A program made the translations under genes and the position numbers. The notes below the pieces were generated by a model, which saw only the letters and a program-made list of their open reading frames with translations, did not search any database and was not told where the DNA came from. This document shows, piece after piece, positions 9,395-18,795 of a DNA stretch of 63,947 nt; positions within the stretch are counted from its first letter, which is position 1; every line of letters begins with the position of its first letter. Origin of the DNA: Akkermansia muciniphila (GTDB lineage Bacteria > Verrucomicrobiota > Verrucomicrobiia > Verrucomicrobiales > Akkermansiaceae); the NCBI GenBank assembly GCA_947624785.1, contig CANQLV010000016.1:1-63947 (forward strand), given 5' to 3'.

Positions 9395-10174
9395 TCACCA
9401 CAGTCCGTATTTGCCCCATTCCAGCGCGGCCCATCCCAGCAGCGCATTCGCCACCGCATGCATGACGATGACAGAGCACAGGTTTTTCCGCCAGACGGCA
9501 AGCAGGTACGCCAGAGAACCGTAAATGAAGGCTCCGCAGTAGTCCACAGGATGGTGAACGGCCATGAAACAGAGGGTGGTCACCCAGTACGCTTTCCAGG
9601 TGTGGGTGCCGAAGGGCACTTTCCAGGGATGGTCCAGGTTTACCATCAGGCGCATCAGATAACCGCGCCAGAAGAGTTCCTCCACCAGCGCCACCACCAC
9701 CACGGCGCGGAAGAAGCGCAGGGCCAGCGCCGCCAGCCAGCTCCAGGAATCCGGGGCAAAGACGACGCCGGGATCAAAGCCTTCCGGGCGCGTGTCAATT
9801 CCCAGCAGGTACCGGTACCAGGGCCAGGAGGGGTGGCCAAACCATGCATCCGGACCGCCCGGCAGACGGTCCGCCACCATCGTAGGGGCCAGCCAGCACA
9901 AGATGCCCAGCACGCCGAAGAGGACGCCCCATGCGGCGGGTTTCCATTTCCAGTCCCAGTCAATAGCCTTTCTCCACCAGAGGACCAGGGCAAAGCAGAC
10001 AATGGCCTGCACGGGGTACAGCCATTGTTCCGGAGCCCTTCTCCACCAGGAGGCGGCGGGGTGGTTCCATTCCAGGAACGGGCAGCCAAACTGCCACAGC
10101 AGGGTAAAGCCCATGAACACCGCAAACGGCGCTACATACGCCCTTGTTTTCAGGGCCTCCGGGACGGAGTTCAT
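9395..10174 (-). CDS. CPBP-family (CAAX protease-related) intramembrane metalloprotease
   Basis: The 259-residue protein has about seven hydrophobic segments and the three CPBP motifs: EELFWR (E165, E166, R170), FMAVHHP (H207/H208) and HAVAN (H239, N243), which would form the metal-dependent active site within the membrane. It resembles the CAAX-prenyl-protease-related proteins found in organisms with PEP-CTERM/exosortase sorting, but no exosortase or PEP-CTERM substrate is visible here, so that link is an inference. It lies between the aminotransferase (14 bases upstream) and the YdcF-like gene (43 bases downstream), in one probable minus-strand operon. Confidence 0.85.
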   Translation of the reverse strand: MNSVPEALKTRAYVAPFAVFMGFTLLWQFGCPFLEWNHPAASWWRRAPEQWLYPVQAIVCFALVLWWRKAIDWDWKWKPAAWGVLFGVLGILCWLAPTMVADRLPGGPDAWFGHPSWPWYRYLLGIDTRPEGFDPGVVFAPDSWSWLAALALRFFRAVVVVALVEELFWRGYLMRLMVNLDHPWKVPFGTHTWKAYWVTTLCFMAVHHPVDYCGAFIYGSLAYLLAVWRKNLCSVIVMHAVANALLGWAALEWGKYGLW

Positions 10175-10187
10175 GAACGCGGAGGGG

Positions 10188-11357
10188 TCAGGAAAGAGTT
10201 TTCACGAAACGCTCCATGCGGTTGCAGGCTTCCTTGATCTGGTCAAAGGCGGTCGCATAGCAGCAGCGCAGGAAGCCTTCCCCGCTTGCACCAAAAGCGG
10301 TACCGGGCACGGCGGCCACCTGCTCTTCCATCAGCAGGCGCGTGGCGAATTCCTTGCTGGTGAGGCCGAATTTGGAGACGTCCGGGAAGACGTAGAAGGC
10401 GCCGCCGGGCAAATGGCAGTCCATGCCGATTTCATTGAGGCGTTTCACCAGAAAATCACGCCGCTGGCGGTAGCTTTCCCTCATTTTCAGCATGGCGGAG
10501 GTTCCGTTTTCCAATGCTTCAATAGCCGCTTCCTGGGAGGTGATGGGAGCGCAGAGCATGGAGTACTGGTGGATTTTCATCATGGCGGAGATAAGCGGCT
10601 CCGGTCCGCAGGCATAGCCCAGGCGGAAGCCCGTCATGGCGAACGCCTTGGAAAAGCCGTGCAGCAGCAGGGTGCGTTCCTTCATCCCCGGCAGGGAGGC
10701 TATTGAAACATGCGGCTTGCCGTCATAGCGCAGTTCGCTGTAGATTTCATCCGTCAGCACGATGAGATCATGCTTGATGCAGATGCGGGCGATTTCCTGA
10801 AGGGTTTCCACAGGGGCCACGGCTCCGGTCGGATTGGTGGGGAAGTTGAGCATCAGCACTTTGGTCCGCGGCGTGATGGCGGCTTCCAGCACCGCCGGAT
10901 TAAGGGCGAAAAGATCCTGCTTGCTCGTGGGCACGGCAGTAGCCACGCCATAGGCCATGTTCACGCTGGGAGCGTAGGAGACATAGCAGGGTTCATGGTA
11001 AAGAACTTCGTCCCCCGGGTTCAGAATGGCACGGAGCGCCAGGTCAATGGCTTCGCTCACGCCCACGGTTACCAGCACCTCACGCAGGGGATCGTAGTTC
11101 ACATGGAAGAAGCCGTCCACGTATTTGACGATGGAACGGCGCAGGGATTCCAGCCCATAGTTGGAGGTATAGGAGGTGTGCCCTTTTTCCAGGGAGTAAA
11201 TGGCCGCTTCCCGGATGTTCCAGGGGGTGACGAAGTCCGGTTCCCCTACGCCCAGGGAGATGATGTCCGTCCGTCCCGTGACCAGGTCAAAGAATTCCCG
11301 GATCCCGGAACGGGGAATGGAGCTTACCTGCTCCGCAATTTTGTTCTGCCAGTTCAT
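10188..11357 (-). CDS. Class I/II PLP-dependent aminotransferase
   Basis: The 389-residue protein is a fold-type I aminotransferase of the aspartate-aminotransferase superfamily. NFPTNPTG (171-178), D203 in LTDEIYSELRYDG and the PLP lysine K237 in HGFSKAFAMTG are all present, as is the C-terminal arginine in EGFLRCCYA. The sequence resembles the broad group annotated as aspartate or aromatic/branched-chain aminotransferases, and substrate cannot be fixed from sequence. It lies 27 bases downstream of an Lrp/AsnC regulator on the same strand; such pairs commonly link amino-acid sensing to transamination. The start is at ATG 11357. Confidence 0.9.
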   Translation of the reverse strand: MNWQNKIAEQVSSIPRSGIREFFDLVTGRTDIISLGVGEPDFVTPWNIREAAIYSLEKGHTSYTSNYGLESLRRSIVKYVDGFFHVNYDPLREVLVTVGVSEAIDLALRAILNPGDEVLYHEPCYVSYAPSVNMAYGVATAVPTSKQDLFALNPAVLEAAITPRTKVLMLNFPTNPTGAVAPVETLQEIARICIKHDLIVLTDEIYSELRYDGKPHVSIASLPGMKERTLLLHGFSKAFAMTGFRLGYACGPEPLISAMMKIHQYSMLCAPITSQEAAIEALENGTSAMLKMRESYRQRRDFLVKRLNEIGMDCHLPGGAFYVFPDVSKFGLTSKEFATRLLMEEQVAAVPGTAFGASGEGFLRCCYATAFDQIKEACNRMERFVKTLS

Positions 11358-11384
11358 GATGATTCCTTTCGTGACGGCAGGGGC

Positions 11385-11870
11385 TTACGGAGCAACAGCC
11401 AGGCGTTCTGTCTGCGCGGGGGCCTCGAACACACAGCCGTTCTTCTTGTAGGTTTTCAGATGGAAGTGCGTGGAAGTGGACAGCACCCCTTCCAGCGTGG
11501 ACAGCTTTTCCGCCACAAACCGGGCAATGTCACGCATGCTTTTTCCTTCCACCAGCACCAGCAGATCAAAGCCGCCGCTCGCCAGATAGCAGGAGGAGAC
11601 TTCGTCAAAACGGGAGATGCGCATCGCCAGGCGGTCAAAGCCACCATCGCGTTCGGGCGTCATTTTTACTTCAATGAAGGCCGCCACCCTGCTGTCGTGT
11701 TCGTATTCCTCATTCACTACCGCCTGGTAGCCCAGAATCACGCCTTCCTTTTCCCACTGCTCCCGCTGGGCTCGAACGGCTTCTTCAGTCATGTCAAGAC
11801 GTTCGGCCAATTCGCCATCGCTCAAGCGGGCTTGAGTCGCCAGTAACTGTAGAAGTGATGCAGTGGACAT
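11385..11870 (-). CDS. Lrp/AsnC-family transcriptional regulator
   Basis: The 161-residue protein has an N-terminal winged helix (LSDGELAERLDMTEEAVR at about 16-33, then EGVILGYQAVVNE) followed by the ligand-binding RAM domain (VAAFIEVKMTPER, SCYLASGGFDLLVLVEG, LEGVLSTSTHF). The family binds DNA as dimers or octamers and senses amino acids. The downstream aminotransferase is the obvious candidate target. The start at ATG 11870 lies about 25 bases from a TATAAA-like box on the minus strand (11895-11900). The helix-turn-helix is complete, so the protein should bind DNA. Confidence 0.9.
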   Translation of the reverse strand: MSTASLLQLLATQARLSDGELAERLDMTEEAVRAQREQWEKEGVILGYQAVVNEEYEHDSRVAAFIEVKMTPERDGGFDRLAMRISRFDEVSSCYLASGGFDLLVLVEGKSMRDIARFVAEKLSTLEGVLSTSTHFHLKTYKKNGCVFEAPAQTERLAVAP

Positions 11871-12172
11871 AAAATTTCAGGCATAAAAGACCCTTTTATA
11901 GCGAACGTGTCAAGAATACATGTTACGCAAGGCTGACATCCGTTCTTTCCAACATAATAAAATACGTTCTTTTTCTTCAAAAAACAGCCGCCGTTCCGAG
12001 AATATAATGCTATTGACTTCAATAAGATAACCATTATTTCAAACATCCGTTGGAATTATTTTCAGAGAATAGTTGCTCTAATCCGCCTTTTGTGCCATAG
12101 TAAAGTGCATAGACCTGTAGCGTCCTTTTACAAGGAACGCTTGTTTCCAATTTTATATGACAGTCTGATATT
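11871..12172. promoter_or_regulatory. Divergent AT-rich promoter region, lrp-like / SNF2
   Basis: This 302-base gap separates the minus-strand Lrp-like gene from the plus-strand SNF2 gene and is clearly more AT-rich than the flanking genes. A TATAAA-like box for the minus direction lies at 11895-11900. No convincing gene, tRNA or large hairpin was seen. Confidence 0.4.
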
Positions 12173-15100
12173 ATGAGTATGGCACTTAACCCGGATAGGG
12201 CTACCCTGAACTTTCTCAATGCCTTTCCGGAAGAAATCCGTCTGCGCGGCGAAAAGCTCCAGAAAGACGGAGCGGTCACGCAAATCTTTGGCAATCATTT
12301 GTATATTCAGGGCCGTGTGGAAGATGCGCACGGCGTACACCGCGTGAACCTCCGCCTCCAGGGCAACAGGTGGTTCGGGGCATGCTCCACGGAAGACGAG
12401 GATCTGGCCGGAGCGGCCATGTACGCCGCCATGCTGGAACGCATGTACCGCGGCCAGGATCTTCCGGAGTCCCCGAACGAACTTAACGACGTTCCCCTGC
12501 TGGATATTCTGGAAGAGAAGCTGGGGCGCGAACTGGACGACAAGGAGGCGGATTACGTCAGCAAGCTGGAGAAGCGCTACCGCCGTTTCGCCATTGAGCA
12601 GGAAATCCATGACCATGACATGGTGCGCCTGAACCCCCGCTGGGAAATCGTCAGCTATGACCCGCTGGAGCTGTGGCCCGTGCCTCCCACGAACATCCTC
12701 GAATTCTGGAACTACATCGCCTACGCCTTCAACAAGAGGCGCCTGCCCTACCCGGAATTCATGGAGTCCATCACGGATCTGGAAAAAGTTCAGCGCAAGA
12801 TTCACGAATGGGAGCGTTCCCGTGAAGTAGGTACCTGGTATGACCGCATTCAGTCCGTGAATGAACGGCCCCCGCAGCCGCCCCGCGGAGAGCTGTTCAT
12901 GAGGCTCGTTTCCACCATCAACGAGGGCCATTTCGAATACCGCCATTCCCTGAAACAGGATTGGATTCCCGTCCGGGAAAAGCAGGATCTGGAACATCTG
13001 GAAAACCTGCATGAACGCGCCGCCGTGCGCATGGACGCCCAGACGGAAATCCTTCTCGTATCCCTGTCCGACTACGCCCGTGCGGAAGACGCCCTGACGC
13101 TGGACCTGGACCAGGAAGCCGCGTGCGCCCTGATGAACAAGCTTTTCCACCAGCCCGCCCTGAAAGGCTACCTGGTGAACCTGGATGAAAATTATTTCAA
13201 GGTGGTGGACGAACCGCTCAAGTGGATTTGCCAGGACGACCCCATTGAGCCGGACTGCTACGCCCTCCAGCTCGCCACGTCCACCGGCATCAACGTCTCC
13301 CACTCCGTCCGCCAGCTTCCCGGCCAGCAGGAGCTGTACCAGTCTGACGAAACCGTTTTTCCCGGCCCTCCCCGCTGGCTGGAGAGCACGGAAGTGGAAC
13401 CCCGCTATTCCATTCCCAAGCAGGTCATTGACAGCCTTGAAGGGGTGGAGTTCCTCCGGAAGATCGGCGCTTCCCTGCCTCCCAGCATGGAGGACCGCGT
13501 GGTGGACATCGACCTGCGCGGCACCTTTGACATGAAGATCGTCCGCGGCCTCACCTCCGCGGAAACGGAGCACGTGCTTTGTGAAGTAAGCGCCAGGGAC
13601 GCTTCCGGCTACCGCACGGAAAAACTCGGCAAGGACGGCTGGGACGTGGCCCACCAGGAGCCCATGAAGAACAAGGCCCTGCTGCGCTTTATCCGGGAAC
13701 ACCTTTACCCCATTCCCGGCCTTCTGGAAGAAATGGGCTTCTCCTATGATCCCCAGGTGGGTGCTTTCAAGGCTCGCGTCACCCGGCAGTTCCCTGAAAA
13801 ATTTGCGGAGTGGGCCAAGCAGCTCCCGGAAGAGCTGACCGTCAACATGGACGACAAGCTCAAGACGCTGCTGGCGGATCCGGTGGCAGCCGCCGTGCGG
13901 TTTGAAGTAGTCAACCAGGAGATTGACTGGTTTGACCTCCGCATCGTCATTGACGTGGAAGGCGTTCAGCTTTCCAAGGAACAAATCCGCGCCCTGGTCG
14001 CCGCCAGAGGCGGCTACGTCCGCATGGACGACGGAGGCTGGATGCGCCTGGAAATCAAGCTGGACAACGACCAGCGCGACGCCGTCACGCGCCTGGGCCT
14101 GGACCCCTTCGACCTCTCCGGGGAAACCCACCGCATGCACGCCATGCAGCTTGCGGACCCGAAGGCCGCGGAAGTGTTCGACCCGAAGGCCTGGAAACGC
14201 ATCAAGGACCGCACCGCGGAAATCAAGATCGACGTCAAGCCGGACGTCCCCTCCCAGCTTCAAGCCACCCTGCGCCCGTACCAGGTGGACGGCTTCCATT
14301 TCCTGGCCTATCTGGCTACGAACGGCTTCGGCGGCATTCTGGCGGACGACATGGGCCTGGGCAAAACCATCCAGTCCATCACTTACGTCCTCTGGCTGCG
14401 TGAAGAATTCGCGCGCAAGAACAAATCTAAAAAGAAGGTTGCCGTTCCGCCGGTGCTCATCGTCTGCCCCAAGTCCGTGCTGGACGTCTGGGCCGGGGAA
14501 ACGGAGAAATTCGCTCCCGGCGTGCGCGTCCTCGTCATCCGCAGCAAGGACCAGGCCAATCTGGACGACATCAGGAAGAACTATGACATGGTCGTGGTCA
14601 ACTACGCCCAGCTCCGCGTCTGCGGGGAAACCCTGAACCAGATCAAGTGGCTCACGGTTATCCTGGACGAAGGCCAGCAGATCAAGAACCCGGATTCCAA
14701 GGCCGCCAAGGCCGCCCGTGAAATCGTCTCCTACAACCGCCTGGTCCTTTCCGGCACGCCCATTGAAAACCGCCTGCTGGACATGTGGTCCCTCATGGCC
14801 TTCTCCATGCCCGGCGTTCTCGGTTCCCGCTCCTACTTCAAGAAGCGCTTTGACAAGCGCAAGGACCCGCAGAGCCAGAACCGCCTGGCCGCGCGCCTGA
14901 AACCCTTCCTGCTGCGCCGCACCAAATCACAGGTGGCGAAGGACCTGCCCCCCAGGACGGAAGAAGAAGTGTACGCCAAGATGGAAGGCATCCAGAGCCA
15001 GCTGTACAAGGCGGAACTCCGCCGCATCCAGCAGGCCCTGCTCGGCCTGGATTCGGACGAATCCGTCAAGAAAAACAGCTTCGCCATTCTTCAGGGCCTC

Positions 15101-15688
15101 ATGCGCCTGCGCCAGATCTGCTGCCACCCCGGCCTGGTGGATCCCAAATACGCCAAGGAAGACAGCGCCAAGATGACCGCCCTGTTCTACCTGCTGGACC
15201 AGCTCCGGGAGGAAGGGCACAAGGTGCTCGTCTTCTCCCAGTTCGTCTCCATGCTGGAAATCATCAAGAACCGGCTGGAAGCGGAAAACAGGCCGCTTAA
15301 CTACCTTACCGGCCAGACCAAGGACCGCCGCGGGGAAATTGAAAAATTCCAGACCACCAAGGATCCCTCCGTCTTCCTGCTTTCCCTGAAAGCCGGTGGC
15401 GCCGGCCTCAACCTTACCTCCGCCTCCTACGTCGTCCTGTATGACCCGTGGTGGAACCCGGCCGTGGAAAGCCAGGCCATTGACCGTACGCACCGCATCG
15501 GCCAGAAGAACAAGGTGATCGCCTACCGCCTGCTGACGAAGGACTCCGTGGAAGAAAAAATCCGCATCCTCCAGCACCAGAAGAACCAGCTCGTCGCCAA
15601 CGTGCTGGGCGACGAAGGCTTCACCTCCAGCCTGGGCATTGACGACCTGAACTTCATCCTCAACCACGGGGACGACGAAGAAGGCTAA
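12173..15688 (+). CDS. SNF2/RapA-like DEAD/DEAH-box ATPase, 1171 aa
   Basis: The C-terminal 480 residues form a complete Swi2/Snf2 motor: motif I DDMGLGKT (725-732, K731), motif II DEGQ (832-835), LSGTPIENRLLDMW, then the second RecA lobe with VLVFSQFVSML and AGGAGLNLT, DPWWNP and DRTHRIGQ. This is the double-stranded-DNA translocase class used to remodel protein-DNA complexes. The first 690 residues are not a domain I can name; a basic-acidic, largely alpha/beta region precedes the motor. Bacterial SNF2 proteins often carry an N-terminal SWIM zinc finger, but the expected Cys/His pattern is not seen. The gene is monocistronic, ending at a strong bidirectional terminator. Confidence 0.93.
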   Translation: MSMALNPDRATLNFLNAFPEEIRLRGEKLQKDGAVTQIFGNHLYIQGRVEDAHGVHRVNLRLQGNRWFGACSTEDEDLAGAAMYAAMLERMYRGQDLPESPNELNDVPLLDILEEKLGRELDDKEADYVSKLEKRYRRFAIEQEIHDHDMVRLNPRWEIVSYDPLELWPVPPTNILEFWNYIAYAFNKRRLPYPEFMESITDLEKVQRKIHEWERSREVGTWYDRIQSVNERPPQPPRGELFMRLVSTINEGHFEYRHSLKQDWIPVREKQDLEHLENLHERAAVRMDAQTEILLVSLSDYARAEDALTLDLDQEAACALMNKLFHQPALKGYLVNLDENYFKVVDEPLKWICQDDPIEPDCYALQLATSTGINVSHSVRQLPGQQELYQSDETVFPGPPRWLESTEVEPRYSIPKQVIDSLEGVEFLRKIGASLPPSMEDRVVDIDLRGTFDMKIVRGLTSAETEHVLCEVSARDASGYRTEKLGKDGWDVAHQEPMKNKALLRFIREHLYPIPGLLEEMGFSYDPQVGAFKARVTRQFPEKFAEWAKQLPEELTVNMDDKLKTLLADPVAAAVRFEVVNQEIDWFDLRIVIDVEGVQLSKEQIRALVAARGGYVRMDDGGWMRLEIKLDNDQRDAVTRLGLDPFDLSGETHRMHAMQLADPKAAEVFDPKAWKRIKDRTAEIKIDVKPDVPSQLQATLRPYQVDGFHFLAYLATNGFGGILADDMGLGKTIQSITYVLWLREEFARKNKSKKKVAVPPVLIVCPKSVLDVWAGETEKFAPGVRVLVIRSKDQANLDDIRKNYDMVVVNYAQLRVCGETLNQIKWLTVILDEGQQIKNPDSKAAKAAREIVSYNRLVLSGTPIENRLLDMWSLMAFSMPGVLGSRSYFKKRFDKRKDPQSQNRLAARLKPFLLRRTKSQVAKDLPPRTEEEVYAKMEGIQSQLYKAELRRIQQALLGLDSDESVKKNSFAILQGLMRLRQICCHPGLVDPKYAKEDSAKMTALFYLLDQLREEGHKVLVFSQFVSMLEIIKNRLEAENRPLNYLTGQTKDRRGEIEKFQTTKDPSVFLLSLKAGGAGLNLTSASYVVLYDPWWNPAVESQAIDRTHRIGQKNKVIAYRLLTKDSVEEKIRILQHQKNQLVANVLGDEGFTSSLGIDDLNFILNHGDDEEG

Positions 15689-15789
15689 AGCCGATGGCGG
15701 TGAGTAGTGAGTAGAGATTAATTATTTCACCTTCCGGACATTGGTCCGCTCATTTTTTCCCTACTCTCTGATCTCTCATCATTAATCGC

Positions 15790-15830
15790 TATAAAAAAGC
15801 CCTGCATGAAATTGCAGGGCTTTTTTTATT
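15790..15830. terminator. Bidirectional rho-independent terminator
   Basis: A perfect 14-bp stem (15793-15806 with 15813-15826) flanks a 6-base loop, with an A-run before and a T-run after, so it can end transcription from both sides. It lies between the convergent SNF2 and ApaG-like genes. Confidence 0.9.
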
Positions 15831-16208
15831 TCACCATTTAAGGCTGACGGGGTCCGTATGATAAAGAATTCCGGCCTCGTCCCGGACAAGGAGCGTTAAC
15901 TGGATGCGCGCCGGCAGGCGCAGCATCTGGAGCCCGTTGAATGCAAATATCTGCCCCTGGCACAAGAGGGGGCGGGAACCGAACAGTTCATCCCCCTCAA
16001 TCACCTGCGTGCCGTCTTCATGGGAACGGACGGTCCACTTTTTGCCGATGATGCGCACGGCTCCTTCCCCCGTATTGCGGATGCTCACATTGTAGGGCAC
16101 GGGAATGCGCCCGTCATCACGGACCATCCGCTCCAGTTTTTCATCCCGTGAATACAGGCTACGCGGCGTAAGCCGCACTTGCAGGCTGGTCAGGAGGGGG
16201 AGAACCAT
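15831..16208 (-). CDS. ApaG/DUF525-domain protein
   Basis: The 125-residue protein matches the immunoglobulin-like ApaG fold: PYNVSIRNTGEGAVRIIGKKW, then GDELFGSRPLLCQGQIFAFNG. ApaG domains occur alone or in F-box and polymerase-interacting proteins, and their bacterial role is unsettled. The C-terminal part is less conserved than in typical ApaG. The start is ATG 16208; the longer frame begins with TTG at 16226 right after the upstream stop. It is 18 bases downstream of the secreted-protein gene on the same strand, so the two are probably cotranscribed. Confidence 0.75.
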   Translation of the reverse strand: MVLPLLTSLQVRLTPRSLYSRDEKLERMVRDDGRIPVPYNVSIRNTGEGAVRIIGKKWTVRSHEDGTQVIEGDELFGSRPLLCQGQIFAFNGLQMLRLPARIQLTLLVRDEAGILYHTDPVSLKW

Positions 16209-16226
16209 ACGGGAGCCGGGGAGCAA

Positions 16227-17126
16227 TTATGATTCCACGGGAGCCAGAGCCGCCTTCATCAGCTCCAGCGTCGTCTTGCGGATGGCTTCCACGCCCGCCT
16301 TGGCGGGCTTGGCGTCCGGAGCCAGCGTCATCTGCTCCTGCAAGGTCGTCAGAAGGTTCATGATTTTTGCAATGTCCCGGCGTTCCTTCATTTCCGGCTC
16401 CACCCCGTCCAGGATGTAATGGAAGTATTCCGGCACGTCCGGCTGGAAGATAACCTTCGCCTTGTCCTCCGCAAATTTGTTATCCAGCGCCGCGGTAGCG
16501 GCATCCAGGGCGCGTATCCACCCTCCCAGGCCGATCAGGTTCGCCATGTCGGAATCCCGCAGGGAGGCAAGCTCCTGCTCCACGTCGGACTGAATCAGGG
16601 CCAGATTATTCTTGAAACTGCTCAAATCCCCGTCCTCCGCGTTTTTCAGCAGGCTGGCGGCATGGCGGTTCACCCGTTCCCCGGCTCCGATGGCCTTCGC
16701 ATAGCTGGAGAGGTCCAGAGCAATGGGCTTCACCTCGTTCATCTTGCCGCACTGCACAATCACAAAGCCGTCCGCCATCATGCCGCCCAGCTGGAGAGCC
16801 AGGGAGCAGCGGTCCATGGGGGGGCGTTCGGGCCGCGCGCGTAGCGCCACGTTCTCCGGAATTTCCGGCAACCCTTCCAGGTCTTCAAAAATCTTGCGGA
16901 TGGACGGCGCGGTAAATTCATTGATGCCCAGCTCCTCATTCATGTGGGAGTCGTCCAGCAGGCGTTCCGGAATGGCCGGCTGGCCCTGCCTGTCCTGCTT
17001 GCCGGGCGCCGGCGTCTGCACATCCAGTACGGCTTCCTCCTTCTCCGGGGCGTTTTCCTTCGGGGCGGCAAACGCCATTCCCCCCGTGACGGATACAGCC
17101 GCTGCCAGCACATACAATCTCTTCAT
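16227..17126 (-). CDS. Secreted hypothetical protein with signal peptide, 299 aa
   Basis: The start MKRLYVLAAAVSVTGGMAFA is a clear Sec signal peptide with an AFA/A-type cleavage site near residue 20. The mature part begins with a Pro/Glu/Lys-rich linker and is then mainly helical (SSFKNNLALIQSDVEQELAS, AALDNKFAEDKAKVI), with two cysteines (about C107 and C126) that could form a disulfide. I do not recognise a family; a periplasmic helical-bundle protein is likely. The start at 17126 is preferred over GTG/ATG codons four residues upstream because the signal peptide is then canonical. Confidence 0.75.
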   Translation of the reverse strand: MKRLYVLAAAVSVTGGMAFAAPKENAPEKEEAVLDVQTPAPGKQDRQGQPAIPERLLDDSHMNEELGINEFTAPSIRKIFEDLEGLPEIPENVALRARPERPPMDRCSLALQLGGMMADGFVIVQCGKMNEVKPIALDLSSYAKAIGAGERVNRHAASLLKNAEDGDLSSFKNNLALIQSDVEQELASLRDSDMANLIGLGGWIRALDAATAALDNKFAEDKAKVIFQPDVPEYFHYILDGVEPEMKERRDIAKIMNLLTTLQEQMTLAPDAKPAKAGVEAIRKTTLELMKAALAPVES

Positions 17127-17261
17127 AACAACACTCAAAAAGGTTAAGCAAAACGGAATATGTCTTGACTCTCGCCCTATGGTGTCTTATACGGGCGTCA
17201 CGTCAAGGAAATCCCCCGCGCCTGACGCAAAAAGATACCAAACACCCTTTGCAAGCCCCGC

Positions 17262-18779
17262 ATGTCTTTAAATTACAATTTTATCTGGCTCCTGTGCTAT
17301 CTTCTGGTTCTCGTCGGCCTGGCCGGATACGGCTTTCACCGCTTGAGCATCGTTTACCTGTACTGGAAGAACCGCAACAACAAGCCCCAGCCCAAGTCCC
17401 GCTTCCAGGAGCTGCCCGTCGTTACGGTCCAGCTCCCCATGTTCAATGAAAAGTTCGTCGTGGACCGCCTTCTGGAATCCGTAGCCGCCCTGGATTATCC
17501 TCAGGACAAGCTGGAAATCCAGATTCTGGACGATTCCACGGACGACACCACGGAACAGTGCTACCGCAAGGTGGAGGAACTGAAGGCCCGCGGCTTTGAC
17601 GCCGTCTGCATCCACCGCACGGACCGCACGGGCTTCAAGGCCGGCGCGCTGGAAGCGGCCACCAAGGTGGCCAAGGGCGAATTCCTGCTGATTCTGGACG
17701 CCGACTTCGTTCCGGAACCGGACCTTCTGCAAAAGACCATCCATTTCTTCACGGATGAAGGCGTGGGCCTCGTCCAGACCCGCTGGGGCCACATCAACCG
17801 GGAATACAACCTTCTCACCCGCGTGCAGGGCATGTACCTGGACGGCCACTTCGCCATGGAGCAGACGGCGCGCAACCGTTCCGGGCGCTTCTTCACCTTC
17901 AACGGCACCGCCGGCATGTGGCGCAAGTGCGTGATCGGGGACGCAGGCGGCTGGTCCCATGATACCCTGACGGAAGACATGGACCTTTCCTACCGCGTCC
18001 AGCTCAGGGGCTGGCGCTTCATTTACCTGAACGACGTCGTTACCCCGGCGGAACTCCCCGTGGACATGGACGGCTTCAAGTCCCAGCAGCACCGCTGGAC
18101 CAAGGGTTCCATCCAGGTCTGCCAGAAAATCCTGCTGGACATCTGGCGTTCCAAGGCCCCCCTCAAGGCCAAGGTGGAGGCCACCACGCACCTCACCTGC
18201 AATTATTCCTATCTCCTCCTGGCCCTGCTCTGCTTCCTGGTGTACCCCATCTGCACGCAGCGCATTCCGGAAAATGAAACGGTCTTCATGTGGTTCGTGA
18301 ACGTGGCCCTGTTCTTCATGACCAGCGTGGCCGTCTGCATCTTCTACATGAGCGCCCAGATCGTGGTGCGCCCCAAATCCTGGTGGAAGGAGCTGCCCTA
18401 CCTGCCGCTTCTCCTCACGCTGAGCGTGGGCATGGCGGTCAACAACGCCAAGGCCGTTCTGGAGGCCATCTTCGGTCATCAGTCCGCCTTCGTCCGCACG
18501 CCCAAGTACGGCGTGGACCAGAAGGAAAACAGGCAGCATGTCTCCCAGCTCAAGCGCAACGGGTACAGGGCCATCAAGTCCGTCGTCATCCCCGTCCTGG
18601 AAATCGCCTGCGGCACCTTCTTCCTGAACCTGATCATCCTCATGATCCGCCAGGGCCATTACATTTCCCCCATCCTGATGATTCCCTTCCTGGGCTTCTA
18701 CTACACGGGATTCTGCTCCCTGGGCCGCATGATCTCCAACCTGCTGCCCGCCAGACAAACTGCCAAAGCCAAGAACTGA
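17262..18779 (+). CDS. Membrane GT2 glycosyltransferase, cellulose/mannan-synthase-like
   Basis: The 505-residue processive-type glycosyltransferase has an N-terminal membrane helix (about 8-30), then the catalytic domain with D90-D91 (LDDSTDDT), DAD at 146-148, TED at 237-239 and the product-binding QQHRW at 275-279. Four or so C-terminal membrane segments (from about residue 310) would form the export channel. This is the cellulose-synthase/CslA-like arrangement for making and extruding a beta-linked polysaccharide. It lacks a PilZ domain, so regulation by c-di-GMP in cis is not indicated. It lies 16 bases upstream of an L,D-transpeptidase lipoprotein gene on the same strand. Confidence 0.9.
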   Translation: MSLNYNFIWLLCYLLVLVGLAGYGFHRLSIVYLYWKNRNNKPQPKSRFQELPVVTVQLPMFNEKFVVDRLLESVAALDYPQDKLEIQILDDSTDDTTEQCYRKVEELKARGFDAVCIHRTDRTGFKAGALEAATKVAKGEFLLILDADFVPEPDLLQKTIHFFTDEGVGLVQTRWGHINREYNLLTRVQGMYLDGHFAMEQTARNRSGRFFTFNGTAGMWRKCVIGDAGGWSHDTLTEDMDLSYRVQLRGWRFIYLNDVVTPAELPVDMDGFKSQQHRWTKGSIQVCQKILLDIWRSKAPLKAKVEATTHLTCNYSYLLLALLCFLVYPICTQRIPENETVFMWFVNVALFFMTSVAVCIFYMSAQIVVRPKSWWKELPYLPLLLTLSVGMAVNNAKAVLEAIFGHQSAFVRTPKYGVDQKENRQHVSQLKRNGYRAIKSVVIPVLEIACGTFFLNLIILMIRQGHYISPILMIPFLGFYYTGFCSLGRMISNLLPARQTAKAKN

Positions 18780-18795
18780 CACCTTTACCTTTCCT

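Noticed and set aside
12128..14299. 723-codon open frame on the minus strand
   Set aside because: It is antisense to the SNF2 gene, whose motor motifs are intact; long antisense frames are common in GC-rich codon-biased DNA.
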